Below, piece after piece: positions 24,942 to 33,700 of a stretch of 64,000 bases of DNA (positions within the stretch are counted from its first letter, which is position 1; each line of letters starts with the position of its first letter). Origin of the DNA: Conexibacter woesei Iso977N (GTDB lineage Bacteria > Actinomycetota > Thermoleophilia > Solirubrobacterales > Solirubrobacteraceae). Below the pieces are notes generated by a model. The model was not told the DNA's origin and made no database searches. It saw nothing but the letters and a program-made list of their open reading frames with translations. Location of the stretch: the NCBI RefSeq assembly GCF_000424625.1, contig NZ_AUKG01000002.1:1612001-1676000 (forward strand), written 5' to 3'. Made by a program: the position numbers and the translations under genes.

Positions 24942-26243
24942 TCAGACCGCGAAACGCTGATAGCGCTCGGCGATCGCGGCGGGCAGGCGCGCGACGACGT
25001 GCACGCCCTCGGGCGTGTCGTCGCGATGCAGGTCGCCGGCCACGTCGTGCAGCTCGGCCAGCCGGCCGCCCTCGGAGTACGGCAGCAGCAGCTCGACCGA
25101 CTGCAGCGTCCGGGCGAAGGCGGCCTCGATCGCCTCCATGAGGTCCTCCAGGCCGTCGCCGGTCAGCGCGCTCACCTGGACGCCGTCCGGATGGCGGTGG
25201 CGCAGCTCGGTGCGCTGCTCGGCGTCGAGCTGGTCGACCTTGTTGACCACCAACAACCGCGGGCGGTCGCCGGCGCCGATCTCCTCCAGCGTGTCCTCGA
25301 CCGAGCGCAGCATCTCCATGCGGTCGTCCTCCTCGGCGGAGCCGTCGACGACGTGCAGGACGAGGTCGGCGCGGCGCGTCTCCTCCAGCGTCGACTCGAA
25401 CGCGTCGACCAGCTGGTGGGGCAGCTTGCGGATGAAGCCGACGGTGTCGGTCAGCAGGTACGGGCGCCCGTCGATCGCCAGCTGGCGCGTCGTCGGGTCC
25501 AAGGTGTGGAACAACCGGTTGCGGACGCCGACCTCGCTGCCGGTCAGGGCGTTCAACAACGTGGACTTGCCGGCGTTCGTGTAGCCGGCCAGCGCGATCT
25601 GCGGCAGGTGCGCGCGCTCGCGCTCGGCGCGCTGGGTCTCGCGCGTCGCCTTGACCTGGTCGAGGCGGCGGCGCAGCGCGGCGATCCGGTCGCGCGCCAG
25701 GCGGCGGTCGGTCTCGATCTGCGATTCGCCGGGACCACGGGTCGCGAAGCCGCCGGACGAGACGCCGCCGAGGCGCTCCAGGTGGGTCCAGAGCCCACGC
25801 ATGCGCGCGAGGTTGTACTCCAGCTGGGCCAGCTCGACCTGCAGCTTGCCCTCGGCCGTGTTGGCGTGCGAGGCGAAGATGTCGAGGATCGTCGCGGTCC
25901 GGTCGACGACGGAGATCCCCAGCTCCTTCTCCAGGTTGCGCTCCTGGCGCGGGGACAGCTCGTCGTCGCAGACGACGACGTTGGCGTCGGCGGCCTTGGC
26001 GGCGTCCTTGACCTCGAGCAGCTTGCCGGGGCCGAGGTAGGTGTTCGGATGCGGCCTGTCGCGGTGCTGGACGGCCTGGCCGACGACGGCGACGCCCGCG
26101 GTGCGCAGCAGCTCGCGCAGCTCGCCGAGGTCGTCGCCGGTCTCCAGCGCGGCGATCAGGTAGGCGCGCTGCTTCGCGCGGCCTTGGGTTGGCGCCGCGC
26201 CGTTCCGGGTTGGGGTGTTGCGTCCGTTGCGACCGCGATCCAT
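24942..26243 (-). CDS. hflX: ribosome-associated GTPase HflX
   Basis: A 433-residue GTPase. The N-terminal HflX domain includes NTYLGPGKLLEVKDAA and the conserved GPGESQIETDRR before the G domain. G1 is GYTNAGKSTLLN at about residue 219, G3 DTVGFI and G4 NKVD. HflX binds stalled 70S ribosomes and splits them under stress. In mycobacteria it is linked to hypoxia and macrolide tolerance. The N-terminal 20 residues (NGRNTPTRNGAAPTQGR) are a low-complexity extension. It probably forms a transcription unit with dut. Confidence 0.93.
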   Translation of the reverse strand: MDRGRNGRNTPTRNGAAPTQGRAKQRAYLIAALETGDDLGELRELLRTAGVAVVGQAVQHRDRPHPNTYLGPGKLLEVKDAAKAADANVVVCDDELSPRQERNLEKELGISVVDRTATILDIFASHANTAEGKLQVELAQLEYNLARMRGLWTHLERLGGVSSGGFATRGPGESQIETDRRLARDRIAALRRRLDQVKATRETQRAERERAHLPQIALAGYTNAGKSTLLNALTGSEVGVRNRLFHTLDPTTRQLAIDGRPYLLTDTVGFIRKLPHQLVDAFESTLEETRRADLVLHVVDGSAEEDDRMEMLRSVEDTLEEIGAGDRPRLLVVNKVDQLDAEQRTELRHRHPDGVQVSALTGDGLEDLMEAIEAAFARTLQSVELLLPYSEGGRLAELHDVAGDLHRDDTPEGVHVVARLPAAIAERYQRFAV

Positions 26244-26382
26244 GTGCCCATTGAGTCTAGGCCCCGCGGCGCTCCGGTTGGGACCTAGTCAGAAGTGGGC
26301 TCGAACCTGGACGGGTGTACGACCCTGCCCGGCTGGCCGCGGAGTAGCGTCAGCATTCGAACAGGGAAAGAGGTGGTGGCTG

Positions 26383-26778
26383 GTGTCGGAACTGCCGGGA
26401 CGGCCAGAGGACTGGATCCGCATCGGTGCCGCGGCCGCGGCGCTGGGGGTGAGCGTCGACACCTTGCGCCGCTGGGAGCGGGACGGGCGGATCGTGTTCG
26501 AGCGCCGGGGCCAGCAGCGCTACCTGCGCGCCGAGGAGCTGGCCGCGCTGCTGCGCGAGCGCGCGCGGGAGGGGCGGTCGTCGGCCCGGAACCGGCTCCA
26601 GGGCATCGTCCTGGGCGTGCGCCGCGACGGCGTGATGGCGCAGATCGACATGGCCTGCGGGCCGTACCGGATCGTCTCGCTGATGTCGCGCGAGGCGGCC
26701 GACGACCTCGGGATCAAGCCCGGCGATCAGGCCGTCGCGCTGATCAAGTCGACGACGGTCGTGGTGGAGAAGCGCTGA
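26383..26778 (+). CDS. MerR-like HTH regulator with TOBE (molybdate-binding) domain
   Basis: A 131-residue protein starting at the GTG behind AGGTGG. Residues 9-60 are a MerR/excisionase-type HTH (IRIGAAAAALGVSVDTLRRWERDGRI, then GQQRYLRAEELAALL). Residues 68-131 are a TOBE/Mop domain (RNRLQGIVLGVRRDGVMAQIDM, ending in a VALIKSTTVVVEK strand) like those that bind molybdate or tungstate. The pair resembles small ModE-like regulators, but no molybdate transport genes are in the window. A TAGCGT box at 26345-26350 is a possible -10. Its last 35 bp overlap the convergent DUF429 gene. Confidence 0.82.
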   Translation: MSELPGRPEDWIRIGAAAAALGVSVDTLRRWERDGRIVFERRGQQRYLRAEELAALLRERAREGRSSARNRLQGIVLGVRRDGVMAQIDMACGPYRIVSLMSREAADDLGIKPGDQAVALIKSTTVVVEKR

Positions 26779-27574
26779 CGAGCCGTGCGCGGGCCGGTTG
26801 CGGCGGCCTGACGTAGCGGTCCTGCAGGCGCGGGACGGGGACGACGATCACGCCCTCGCGCGGGTCCCCCACCCAGCCGCCCTGCCCGGTGGCGAGCGTG
26901 TACGCGGCGTAGGCCGCGGCGGTGGCGTCGAGCTCGTCGACCGTGCGCTGCCAGAGGCCGCCGGCGTCGTCGACGACGCGGCTCTCCTTCAGGATCATGA
27001 TCCGTTGTTGTAGGCCATGAGGCGTCCGCTTGGGCGGCGGGCGATGGCCGAGCAGCGCGCAGAAGACGGCGTCCGGGTAGGTCTCGGCGACGCGGCCGAG
27101 CCGGAGCGCGCCGTCGTGGATCGGGCCTTCGTATTGGCCTTGCGCGGTGGCGGCGTCGGGCGTGAAGCGCTGCAGCGGCTCGAGCGCCGCGAAGAGGTCG
27201 AAGCCCTGTTGCATCCAGCCTTGGGCCTGCGTGAGCGCGGCGCCGGAGGCGGGCACCGGGTAGAGCGGCAGGCGCCGGCGGAACAGCACCGTGTCGCAGA
27301 CGCGCATCGTCTCGTAGCGGCCCTCGGGAAGTTGAAGGACATCCCGCAGCGGCTTGCCCTTCGTCAGCAGGTCCAGCCGCGGCGCGGACGGCGCGTCGAT
27401 CGCGACGACCGCCTCACCGCCGAACGCCAGGATCGTCTGCGCGACGTCGGCCACCGTCCCGGGCTCGTAGAACGTGGCGACCAGCTCACGCCCGTCGGCG
27501 CCACGGCGCTCGTGCAGGGTGACGAGCTGCTGGTTGCCGGGCTTCGCGCTGATGTCCACGCCGCAATACCGCAT
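26744..27574 (-). CDS. DUF429 domain protein
   Basis: A 276-residue protein with the DUF429 pattern: MRYCGVDISAKPGNQQLV at the start (an RNase H-like first strand with Asp), AVVAIDAPSAPR with a second Asp, VFRRRLPLYPVP-type core and VAETYPDAVFCALLGH. The fold is predicted to be nuclease-like, but no activity is established. GGAGGAG precedes the ATG at 27574. A second ATG 19 codons upstream sits in a near copy of the same start sequence. The 3' end runs 35 bp into the convergent HTH-TOBE gene. Confidence 0.8.
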   Translation of the reverse strand: MRYCGVDISAKPGNQQLVTLHERRGADGRELVATFYEPGTVADVAQTILAFGGEAVVAIDAPSAPRLDLLTKGKPLRDVLQLPEGRYETMRVCDTVLFRRRLPLYPVPASGAALTQAQGWMQQGFDLFAALEPLQRFTPDAATAQGQYEGPIHDGALRLGRVAETYPDAVFCALLGHRPPPKRTPHGLQQRIMILKESRVVDDAGGLWQRTVDELDATAAAYAAYTLATGQGGWVGDPREGVIVVPVPRLQDRYVRPPQPARARLVSASPPRPSST

Positions 27575-27637
27575 GATCGCGATGGTCTCCTCCGGAGCTG
27601 GCCCGCGCTGTAGCGGGCCGCAGTACCGCATGACCGC
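27561..27637 (-). repeat. 20-bp direct repeat covering the DUF429 start codon
   Basis: The 20-bp unit at 27561-27580 recurs at 27618-27637 with 18 of 20 matches. Each copy contains an in-frame ATG and encodes MRYCG on the minus strand. The offset of 57 bp equals 19 codons, so the longer reading would begin with a duplicated N-terminus. Confidence 0.7.
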
Positions 27638-27658
27638 CGGGACGGTAGCGTCCCGGCC

Positions 27659-28708
27659 ATGACGGGGGATCGCCTCGCGGCGCGCTTGCTGGAGATCGTC
27701 GACATCGCCTCGGAGTCGCGGGACGAGGCGGCGCTGGCGGCGCATGTGCTGGAACAACTCCCGGACGCGCGGGACGCGGGCGACACATGCGTCCTGGCGG
27801 GCGTGACGGAGCGGCGGGAGCGGCCGCTGGTGCTGTTCGCGGGGCACCTCGACACGGTGCCGGCGCAGGGCAACTTCCCGGGGCGGCTGGAGGATGGTGT
27901 CGTCCACGGGCTCGGCGCGGCGGACATGAAGGCCGGTGTCGCGGTGATGATGGAGCTGGCCCTCGCGGTCGGTTCGCTCGACGCTTCGGTCGACGTCGGG
28001 TTCGTCTTCTTCGGGCGCGAGGAACTGCCGTTCGGGGATTCCTCTCTGACGCCGTTGCTGGAGCGCGAGCCGGGGCTGCGCAGCGCGGACCTGGCGATCG
28101 TGATGGAGCCGACCGACAACGAGCTGCACGCGGGCTGCGTCGGGAACATCAACGCCACCTGGACGTTCCGGGGCGTCGCGGGTCACAGCGCGCGGCCGTG
28201 GCTGGCCGACAACGCGATCCACCGCGCGGGGCGCGGGATCGCGGCGCTCGCGGAGGTCGAGGTGGTCGATCACGTCTTCGCGGGCCTGACGTTCCGCGAG
28301 GTCGTCAGCGCCGTGACCGTTCATGGTGGTGTTGCCCGCAACGTCGTCCCGGACGAGTGCGTCGTCGAGGTCAACATGCGCTACGCGCCCGGCACCTCCG
28401 CGGCCGACGCCGAGGCCAAGCTGCACGCGCTCTGCGACCCGCACGGCGAGCTGGTCATCGACGGCAACGCGCCGTCCGGGCTGGTCTCGACGGGGCCGCT
28501 CGTCGACCGGCTGGTCGCCGCGGGCGACGGGCTGACGCTGGCGCCCAAGCAGGCGTGGACGCCGGTGGCCGAGCTGACCGGCGCGGGCGTCGACGCCATC
28601 AACTTCGGTCCGGGCAGGCCGCTGTACGCGCACCGGCGCGACGAGCAGGTCGAGGTGGAGGCCTTGGTCAAGTCCTACAACACGCTGGAGCGGTTCCTGT
28701 GCGCCTGA
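27659..28708 (+). CDS. dapE: succinyl-diaminopimelate desuccinylase
   Basis: A 349-residue M20 family metallohydrolase. The metal ligands are visible in order: His in FAGHLDTVP, Asp in GLGAADMKAG, the Glu-Glu pair in FFGREELPFG, Glu in IVMEPTDNELH and the C-terminal His in RPLYAHRRDEQ. The lid domain contains the VAGHSARPW segment. It hydrolyses N-succinyl-LL-diaminopimelate to LL-diaminopimelate and succinate, the last step before the epimerase. It overlaps dapC by 10 bp, giving coupled dapE-dapC expression opposite dapD-dapF. Confidence 0.93.
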   Translation: MTGDRLAARLLEIVDIASESRDEAALAAHVLEQLPDARDAGDTCVLAGVTERRERPLVLFAGHLDTVPAQGNFPGRLEDGVVHGLGAADMKAGVAVMMELALAVGSLDASVDVGFVFFGREELPFGDSSLTPLLEREPGLRSADLAIVMEPTDNELHAGCVGNINATWTFRGVAGHSARPWLADNAIHRAGRGIAALAEVEVVDHVFAGLTFREVVSAVTVHGGVARNVVPDECVVEVNMRYAPGTSAADAEAKLHALCDPHGELVIDGNAPSGLVSTGPLVDRLVAAGDGLTLAPKQAWTPVAELTGAGVDAINFGPGRPLYAHRRDEQVEVEALVKSYNTLERFLCA

Positions 28709-29826
28709 ACCCGGTCCTGGAGTCGCTGGGCACCTACCCGTTCGTCAGGCTCGACGACGCGAAGGCGGCGGCGGTCGCGCGCGGCATCGAGCTGATCGAC
28801 TTCGGGATCGGCGAGCCGCGGGAGGAGACGCCCGAGTTCATCCGGCGCGCGCTGGTCGAGGCGATCGAGCCGGTGTCGACGTACCCGAAGGCCGTGGGGC
28901 TGCCGGTGCTGCGCGAGGCCGTCGCGGCGTGGATCGGGCGGCGCTACGGCGTGACGGTCGATCCGGATACGCAGGTCCTCCCCACGCTCGGGTCCAAGGA
29001 GGTGATCTTCTCGATGTCCGAGGTGGTCGACGGCGCGGTCGGCGTCACGTCCCCGGGCTATCCGGTGGCGGCGCGGTCGGCGCTGTTCGCGGGGCGCGAG
29101 GTCGTGGAGTTCCCGTTGGACGCCGCCTCCGGCTTCCTGCCCGACCTCGACGCGGTCGGGGCCGACGTGTGGGCGCGCCTCGGCGTGCTGTGGCTCAACT
29201 ACCCCAACAACCCGACGGGCGCGGTCGCGCCGCCGGCGTTCCTGGAGCGCGCGGCGGCGCTGGCGCGCGAGCACGACTTCCTGCTCGCCTGCGACGAGGC
29301 CTACAGCGAGCTGTGGTTCCGCGGCGACGCGCCGGCGTCCGGGCTCCAGGTCGGCGACCTGACCAACGTGGTGGTGTTGAACACGCTGTCGAAGCGCTCG
29401 TCGATGCCGGGGTATCGGTCCGGGTTCGTCGCGGGCGACGCGCGGCTGATCGCGGCGCTGAAGCAGTACCGGCCCAACGTCGGCGTCGCGCCGCAGGAGC
29501 CGATCCAGCTCGCGGCGGTCGCGGCCTGGAACGACGAAGCGCACGTGGTCGAGGTCCGCGACCGCTACCGGCGCAAGCGCGACCTGCTCTGGCCCGCGCT
29601 ACAGGACGCGGGCTTCCGCGACGCGGGCGGGCCGGCGACGTTCTTCCTGTGGTTGGAGACGCCCGGCGGCGAGGACGCCGAGGCGTGCGCGGTCCGGCTG
29701 CTGGAGCACGGGATCGTCTGCGCGCCCGGGTCGTTCTTCGGCCCCGGGGGCGCGGGGCACGTCCGGTTCGCGCTGGCGCCGACGCCGGAGGCCTGCGCGG
29801 CCGCGGCGCACCGCCTGAAGGGCTAG
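28699..29826 (+). CDS. dapC: succinyldiaminopimelate transaminase
   Basis: A 375-residue fold-type I PLP aminotransferase. It shows the substrate loop LIDFGIGEPREETP, WLNYPNNPTGA, CDEAYSELWF and the PLP lysine in VVLNTLSKRSSMPGYRSGF. The class matches actinobacterial DapC rather than general aspartate aminotransferase, a reading reinforced by overlap with dapE. It converts N-succinyl-2-amino-6-ketopimelate and glutamate to N-succinyl-LL-diaminopimelate. The GTG at 28699 lies inside the last codons of dapE. It converges on dapD with a 14-bp gap. Confidence 0.92.
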   Translation: MRLNPVLESLGTYPFVRLDDAKAAAVARGIELIDFGIGEPREETPEFIRRALVEAIEPVSTYPKAVGLPVLREAVAAWIGRRYGVTVDPDTQVLPTLGSKEVIFSMSEVVDGAVGVTSPGYPVAARSALFAGREVVEFPLDAASGFLPDLDAVGADVWARLGVLWLNYPNNPTGAVAPPAFLERAAALAREHDFLLACDEAYSELWFRGDAPASGLQVGDLTNVVVLNTLSKRSSMPGYRSGFVAGDARLIAALKQYRPNVGVAPQEPIQLAAVAAWNDEAHVVEVRDRYRRKRDLLWPALQDAGFRDAGGPATFFLWLETPGGEDAEACAVRLLEHGIVCAPGSFFGPGGAGHVRFALAPTPEACAAAAHRLKG

Positions 29827-29840
29827 ACCTCCCGGAACCC

Positions 29841-30857
29841 CTACGCGTTGCTGTGGAGAGCGGCGTTGAGGCCGGTCCAGGCGGAGTCCGAGCGGGCGAG
29901 CACTTGGACGGCGCCTGACTCGGAGTTGCGGCGGAACAGGAGGCTCGGCTTCCCGGAGAGCTCGCGGGCCTTGATCACTTCGCCTTCCGGCGTGGTGACG
30001 CGGGTTCCGGCGGTCAGGTAGAGGCCGGCTTCGACGATGCAGTCGTCGCCGAGCGAGATCCCGAGGCCGGCGTTGGCGCCGATCAGGGAGCCGGTCCCGA
30101 CCGAGATGACGTCCCTGCCGCCGCCGCTGAGCGTGCCCATGATCGAGGCGCCGCCGCCGATGTCGCTGCCGTCGCCGACGACGACGCCCTGGCTGATGCG
30201 GCCCTCGACCATCGAGTGGCCGAGCGTCCCGGCGTTGAAGTTCACGAAGCCCTCGTGCATGACCGTCGTGCCCTCGGCGAGGTGCGCGCCGAGGCGGACG
30301 CGGCGGGCGTCGGCGATCCGGACCCCGGCAGGCGCGACGTAGTCGGTCATCTGCGGGAACTTGTCGACGGAGACGACCGTCAGCTGACGGTCCAGCGCGC
30401 GGGCGCGAAGGCGGGCGGAGTCGAGGTCGGCGGGATCGACCGGGCCGCGGTTGGTCCAGGCGACGTTCGGCAGGACGCCGAAGATCCCGTCCAGGTTGAT
30501 GGTGTTGGGCTGGACGAGCCGGTGGCTCAGCAGGTGCAGGCGCAGGTACGCCTCGTGCGTGTCCTGGGGCGGGCTGGCGAGGTCCTCGATGACCGTCAGG
30601 ACCGGCACGACCGTGACGTTGCGCAGCTCGTCCGCCCCGACCGCGCCAGCGAACGCGCCGCCGCCGAGATCGGTCGCCTCGGCGGTCCGGAGCGTCCGCG
30701 TCCCACCCGGCGCCGGCCGCTTCTCGGGCGCGCCGTCGAGGCCGAGCTGCGGCCGCAGGTAGAGCGTGTCCAGGACCTTCGGCTCATCGCCCGTCGTGAT
30801 CGTGGCGAGACCAACGGCCCACGCGGGCCCGGAGATGCGCTGCGGCTGCTGAGTCAT
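29841..30857 (-). CDS. dapD: tetrahydrodipicolinate N-succinyltransferase
   Basis: A 338-residue protein of the actinobacterial DapD type. The N-terminal 165 residues are the family-specific domain ([37 protein letters not shown]). A left-handed beta-helix of hexapeptide repeats follows ([59 protein letters not shown]). It transfers succinyl from succinyl-CoA to tetrahydrodipicolinate, committing the pathway to the succinylase branch. It lies 74 bp upstream of dapF with a hairpin nearby. Confidence 0.94.
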   Translation of the reverse strand: MTQQPQRISGPAWAVGLATITTGDEPKVLDTLYLRPQLGLDGAPEKRPAPGGTRTLRTAEATDLGGGAFAGAVGADELRNVTVVPVLTVIEDLASPPQDTHEAYLRLHLLSHRLVQPNTINLDGIFGVLPNVAWTNRGPVDPADLDSARLRARALDRQLTVVSVDKFPQMTDYVAPAGVRIADARRVRLGAHLAEGTTVMHEGFVNFNAGTLGHSMVEGRISQGVVVGDGSDIGGGASIMGTLSGGGRDVISVGTGSLIGANAGLGISLGDDCIVEAGLYLTAGTRVTTPEGEVIKARELSGKPSLLFRRNSESGAVQVLARSDSAWTGLNAALHSNA

Positions 30858-30905
30858 CGCCCGGGACGATAGTCGCCGAGGCCGGAGCAGCGCACCCTCG
30901 CGGGC

Positions 30906-30926
30906 GCGCGGCCCCTCCGGCCGCGC
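30906..30926 (-). terminator. hairpin downstream of dapF
   Basis: GCGCGGCC (30906-30913) pairs with GGCCGCGC (30919-30926) around a CCTCC loop, just after the dapF stop codon and before dapD on the same strand. Confidence 0.6.
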
Positions 30927-30931
30927 CGCGG

Positions 30932-31786
30932 TCAGTCCAGCTCGGCGAGGTCGGCGAGCAGTGCGTCGCTTGCGGTTCCGGCGTAGACCGGCACGGCCCA
31001 GCCGGTCAGCGTGAAGAGCAGCGCCTCGTCGACGTCGACGGTCAGCTCGCCGCCGTCCAGGACCACCGTCACCGGGGAATCCCCACCGTTGAGGACATGG
31101 GCGATCGCCGCGCCCGAGGCGCCGGTGCCAGACGCAGATGTCTCCCCCACGCCGCGCTCGAAGATCCGGGCGCGGATGCGGTCCGGGGCGAGCGGCCGGT
31201 AGAACGACACGTTGGTCCGGTTCGGGAACGCGGCGTGCGTCTCGATGCCGGGCCCGATCTCCCGGAGCTGCAGCTCCTCGAGCTCGTCGAGGTCCGGGAT
31301 CGCGATCGCCGCCTGCGGGTTACCGACCTGCAGGTGCTGGAAGTTCCAGACGTGGCCGTCGGCCGTGGTGACCTGGCCGCGGCCGTCGGCGGCGCCGTCG
31401 GGGTAGTCGCCGGAGGTCAGGCGCGCGCGGCCCATCGCGAGCGTGCAGGTCCGGTCGTCGTGGATCGTCGGGCGGATCTCGCCGGCGCGGGTCTGGATGC
31501 TGAACTCGCGCTGGTCGGTCCAGCCGCGGTGGAAGAGGTACATGACGGCCTCGCGCGCGCCGTTGCCGCTCAGCTCGGCCTCGCTGCCGTCGGGGTTGAA
31601 GATCCGCAGGCGGGCGACGAACCCGGGCTCGTCGGGCGGCGACAGCTCCAGGATGCCGTCGCCGCCGATCCCGAAGTGGTAGTCGCAGATGCGCTGCACG
31701 CGCGCGGGCGTGAGCGCCCACGGGAGCGCGTCGCGCTCGATGATGATGTAGTCGTTGCCCAGCGCCTGCCACTTCTCGAATCGCAT
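30932..31786 (-). CDS. dapF: diaminopimelate epimerase-like protein with both catalytic Cys replaced by Ser
   Basis: A 284-residue protein with clear full-length DapF homology: [17 protein letters not shown], the half-domain pattern and [15 protein letters not shown]. In DapF two cysteines act as acid and base, in CGNG and CGTG motifs. Here both are serine: the first motif reads [10 protein letters not shown] and the second SASGTGAS, confirmed from the codons AGC and TCT. Either it epimerises by another mechanism, it has another substrate, or it is inactive. It lies in a dapD-dapF-miaA strand group, so context still points to LL- to meso-diaminopimelate conversion. The family call is firm; activity is uncertain. 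Confidence 0.88.
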   Translation of the reverse strand: MRFEKWQALGNDYIIIERDALPWALTPARVQRICDYHFGIGGDGILELSPPDEPGFVARLRIFNPDGSEAELSGNGAREAVMYLFHRGWTDQREFSIQTRAGEIRPTIHDDRTCTLAMGRARLTSGDYPDGAADGRGQVTTADGHVWNFQHLQVGNPQAAIAIPDLDELEELQLREIGPGIETHAAFPNRTNVSFYRPLAPDRIRARIFERGVGETSASGTGASGAAIAHVLNGGDSPVTVVLDGGELTVDVDEALLFTLTGWAVPVYAGTASDALLADLAELD

Positions 31787-31807
31787 GGTGGGCGCGGACG
31801 CTACCGG

Positions 31808-32704
31808 CTAGGTGCCGCCGACGATCTCCGCGGCGGCCTCCGCGGCGGTGCGGCCGGTGAGGTCGACGTGCTCGACGCCCGGGAGCTTGCGCAGCCACGT
31901 CAGCTGGCGGCGGGCGTACTGGCGGGTGCGGGTCTTCATCGTGTCGACCTCGCCGGCGAGCAGCTCCTGGTAGCCGACGGCCTTGCGGGCGGTGGCCGAG
32001 GCGCCGAGCTGCTCGGCGTGGAGGACCTGCGCGCGGGCGCCGGCGGCGACCATCGCGTCGACGCGCGCGTCGATGCGGGACTTGAGGAGGTCGCGGTCCA
32101 TGGTCAGCGCGATCAGGCGCGTGGGGAGCCGCGTGTCCTGGGTCCAGAGCTGGTTGTTGGTGGTGTTGCCGTCCGTGAGCGCGCCCTGGGCGGCGAGCTC
32201 CAGCGCCCGGACGATCCGGTGGCGGTCGTTGGGGTCGATCGCCGCGGCCGTCGCGGGCGCCGCGCGTGCCAGCTCATCATGGAGCTGTTGGGCGCCTTGT
32301 TGATGGAGTCGCTCCATCAGCGCCTCCCGGACACCGGGCTCGGGCGGTGGCTTGAGGTCGAGCTGCGCGAGCGCGGCCCGCAGGTACAGCCCGGTCCCGC
32401 CGACGACGATCGGGACGCCGCCGTCGTTGATGATGTCGTCGATCTCGGCGTGGGCGCGGCGGGCGTACTCGGCGACGCTGAACGTCTCGGTGACGGGGAT
32501 GACCGAGACCATCCGGTGCTCGAGCCGGCGCTGCTCTTCGGGCGACGCGGCGCCGGTGAGGATCTCGAGGCCCTCGTAGACCTGCAGCGCGTCGGCGCTG
32601 ACGGCGACCGGGCGCCGGCCCCGCGCGCGCAGGATCTCCGCGACCTCGATCGCCACCTCCGTCTTGCCGACCCCGGTGGGACCGAACAGCGCGAGAACCG
32701 TCAC
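31808..32704 (-). CDS. miaA: tRNA dimethylallyltransferase
   Basis: A 298-residue protein. The GTG start gives VTVLALFGPTGVGKTEVAIEVA with the P-loop at residues 7-15. VSADALQVYEGLEI is the substrate-phosphate and tRNA-contacting segment, and VVGGTGLYLRAALAQL and TRQYARRQLTWLRK are later MiaA motifs. It transfers the dimethylallyl group to N6 of A37 in tRNAs reading UNN codons. MiaB, which acts on the product, is encoded 4 kb downstream on the same strand. dapF follows after 21 bp. The upstream region is shared with a divergent SDR gene. Confidence 0.94.
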   Translation of the reverse strand: MTVLALFGPTGVGKTEVAIEVAEILRARGRRPVAVSADALQVYEGLEILTGAASPEEQRRLEHRMVSVIPVTETFSVAEYARRAHAEIDDIINDGGVPIVVGGTGLYLRAALAQLDLKPPPEPGVREALMERLHQQGAQQLHDELARAAPATAAAIDPNDRHRIVRALELAAQGALTDGNTTNNQLWTQDTRLPTRLIALTMDRDLLKSRIDARVDAMVAAGARAQVLHAEQLGASATARKAVGYQELLAGEVDTMKTRTRQYARRQLTWLRKLPGVEHVDLTGRTAAEAAAEIVGGT

Positions 32705-32734
32705 GCCCCACAGTCTGCCGCGCGGCGCGGCCCG

Positions 32735-32752
32735 ACCACCCGGCCAGGTGGT
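32735..32752. promoter_or_regulatory. inverted repeat between miaA and SDR genes
   Basis: ACCACC-cggcca-GGTGGT is a perfect 6-bp-arm palindrome in the 103-bp divergent promoter region. It is a candidate operator. GC-rich background makes chance symmetry plausible. Confidence 0.3.
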
Positions 32753-32807
32753 GCGGCGCCGTGCCGTACGCCACCGCTCGCCGGCCGGGCATGCAAGAGT
32801 GCGCGGC

Positions 32808-33599
32808 ATGGAACTCCGAGGCACTTCGGTTCTGCTCACCGGCGCGACGGGTGGCATCGGCCACGCGATCGCCCGCGCGCTGCACGGACAGGGCGCGTCG
32901 CTGCTGCTCTCCGGGCGGCGGACGGACGTCCTCGAGCCGCTCGCCGCGGAGGTCGGTGGCCGGGCGACGGCGGTCGACCTCTCCGATCGCGCGGCGGTCG
33001 AGCGCCTGCTGGACGAGGCTGCGGACGTCGACATCCTCGTCGCCAACGCGGCGCTGCCCGCCTCGGGCGACGTGCTCGACTTCAGCGTCGACCAGATCGA
33101 CCGCGCGCTGGAGGTCAACCTGCGTGCGCCGATCATCATGTCGCGCGTGCTCGGCGAGCGGATGGCGGCGCGGCGCAGCGGCCACATCGTCCTGATCTCG
33201 TCGCTGAGCGGGAAGTCCGGCCAGGCGGCGAGCTCGATCTACAGCGCCACGAAGTTCGGCCTGCGTGGGTTCGGCCAGGGCCTGCGCGGCGACCTCGCCC
33301 CGCGTGGTGTCGGCGTGAGCGTCGTGTTCCCTGGCTTCATCCGCGACGCCGGCATGTTCCACGAGTCGGGCGCGAAGCTGCCGAAGGGTGTCGGCACCTC
33401 GACCCCCGAGCAGGTCGCCGCCGCCGTCCTGCGGGCGATCACCGCCGATAAGGGCGAGCTCGACGTCGCCCCCGTCGGCATGCGCGCCGGCACCGCCTTC
33501 GCCCAGATCGCCCCGGAGATCTCCGCGAAGGTCGCCAAGCGCCTGGGCGGCGACAAGGTCGCAGCCCAGCTGGCGAGCGGCCAGGCGGACAAGCGCTGA
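32808..33599 (+). CDS. short-chain dehydrogenase/reductase
   Basis: A 263-residue classical SDR. The Rossmann cofactor motif is TGATGGIGHAIA, followed by an NADPH-type Arg (LSGRRTD), an NAA-like VANAALPA, the catalytic Ser in VLISSLSGKSG and the Tyr/Lys pair in SIYSATKFGLRG. The C-terminal half has the PGFIRDAGMF lid. The substrate is not predictable; the sequence resembles DltE/YqjQ-like oxidoreductases. Transcription ends at a strong hairpin facing the convergent mscS gene. Confidence 0.88.
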   Translation: MELRGTSVLLTGATGGIGHAIARALHGQGASLLLSGRRTDVLEPLAAEVGGRATAVDLSDRAAVERLLDEAADVDILVANAALPASGDVLDFSVDQIDRALEVNLRAPIIMSRVLGERMAARRSGHIVLISSLSGKSGQAASSIYSATKFGLRGFGQGLRGDLAPRGVGVSVVFPGFIRDAGMFHESGAKLPKGVGTSTPEQVAAAVLRAITADKGELDVAPVGMRAGTAFAQIAPEISAKVAKRLGGDKVAAQLASGQADKR

Positions 33600-33644
33600 C
33601 CGCGTAGCGACCGCGCGGGGCGGGCGGCGCGGAGTCATCGCAGA

Positions 33645-33672
33645 GCGACCGCTCGCGAGGCCGAGCGGTCGC
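33645..33672. terminator. bidirectional hairpin terminator
   Basis: GCGACCGCTCG (33645-33655) and its exact complement CGAGCGGTCGC (33662-33672) form an 11-bp stem with a 6-nt loop, between convergent SDR and mscS genes. Confidence 0.75.
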
Positions 33673-33700
33673 GGCGAGGCGGCGCGACCGGCGAGCGGCG

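Noticed and set aside
26300-26340. A tRNA-like T-arm sequence (GGCTCGAACC) between hflX and the HTH-TOBE gene
   Set aside because: The flanking bases do not pair as a T-stem, and no acceptor or anticodon arm can be built.
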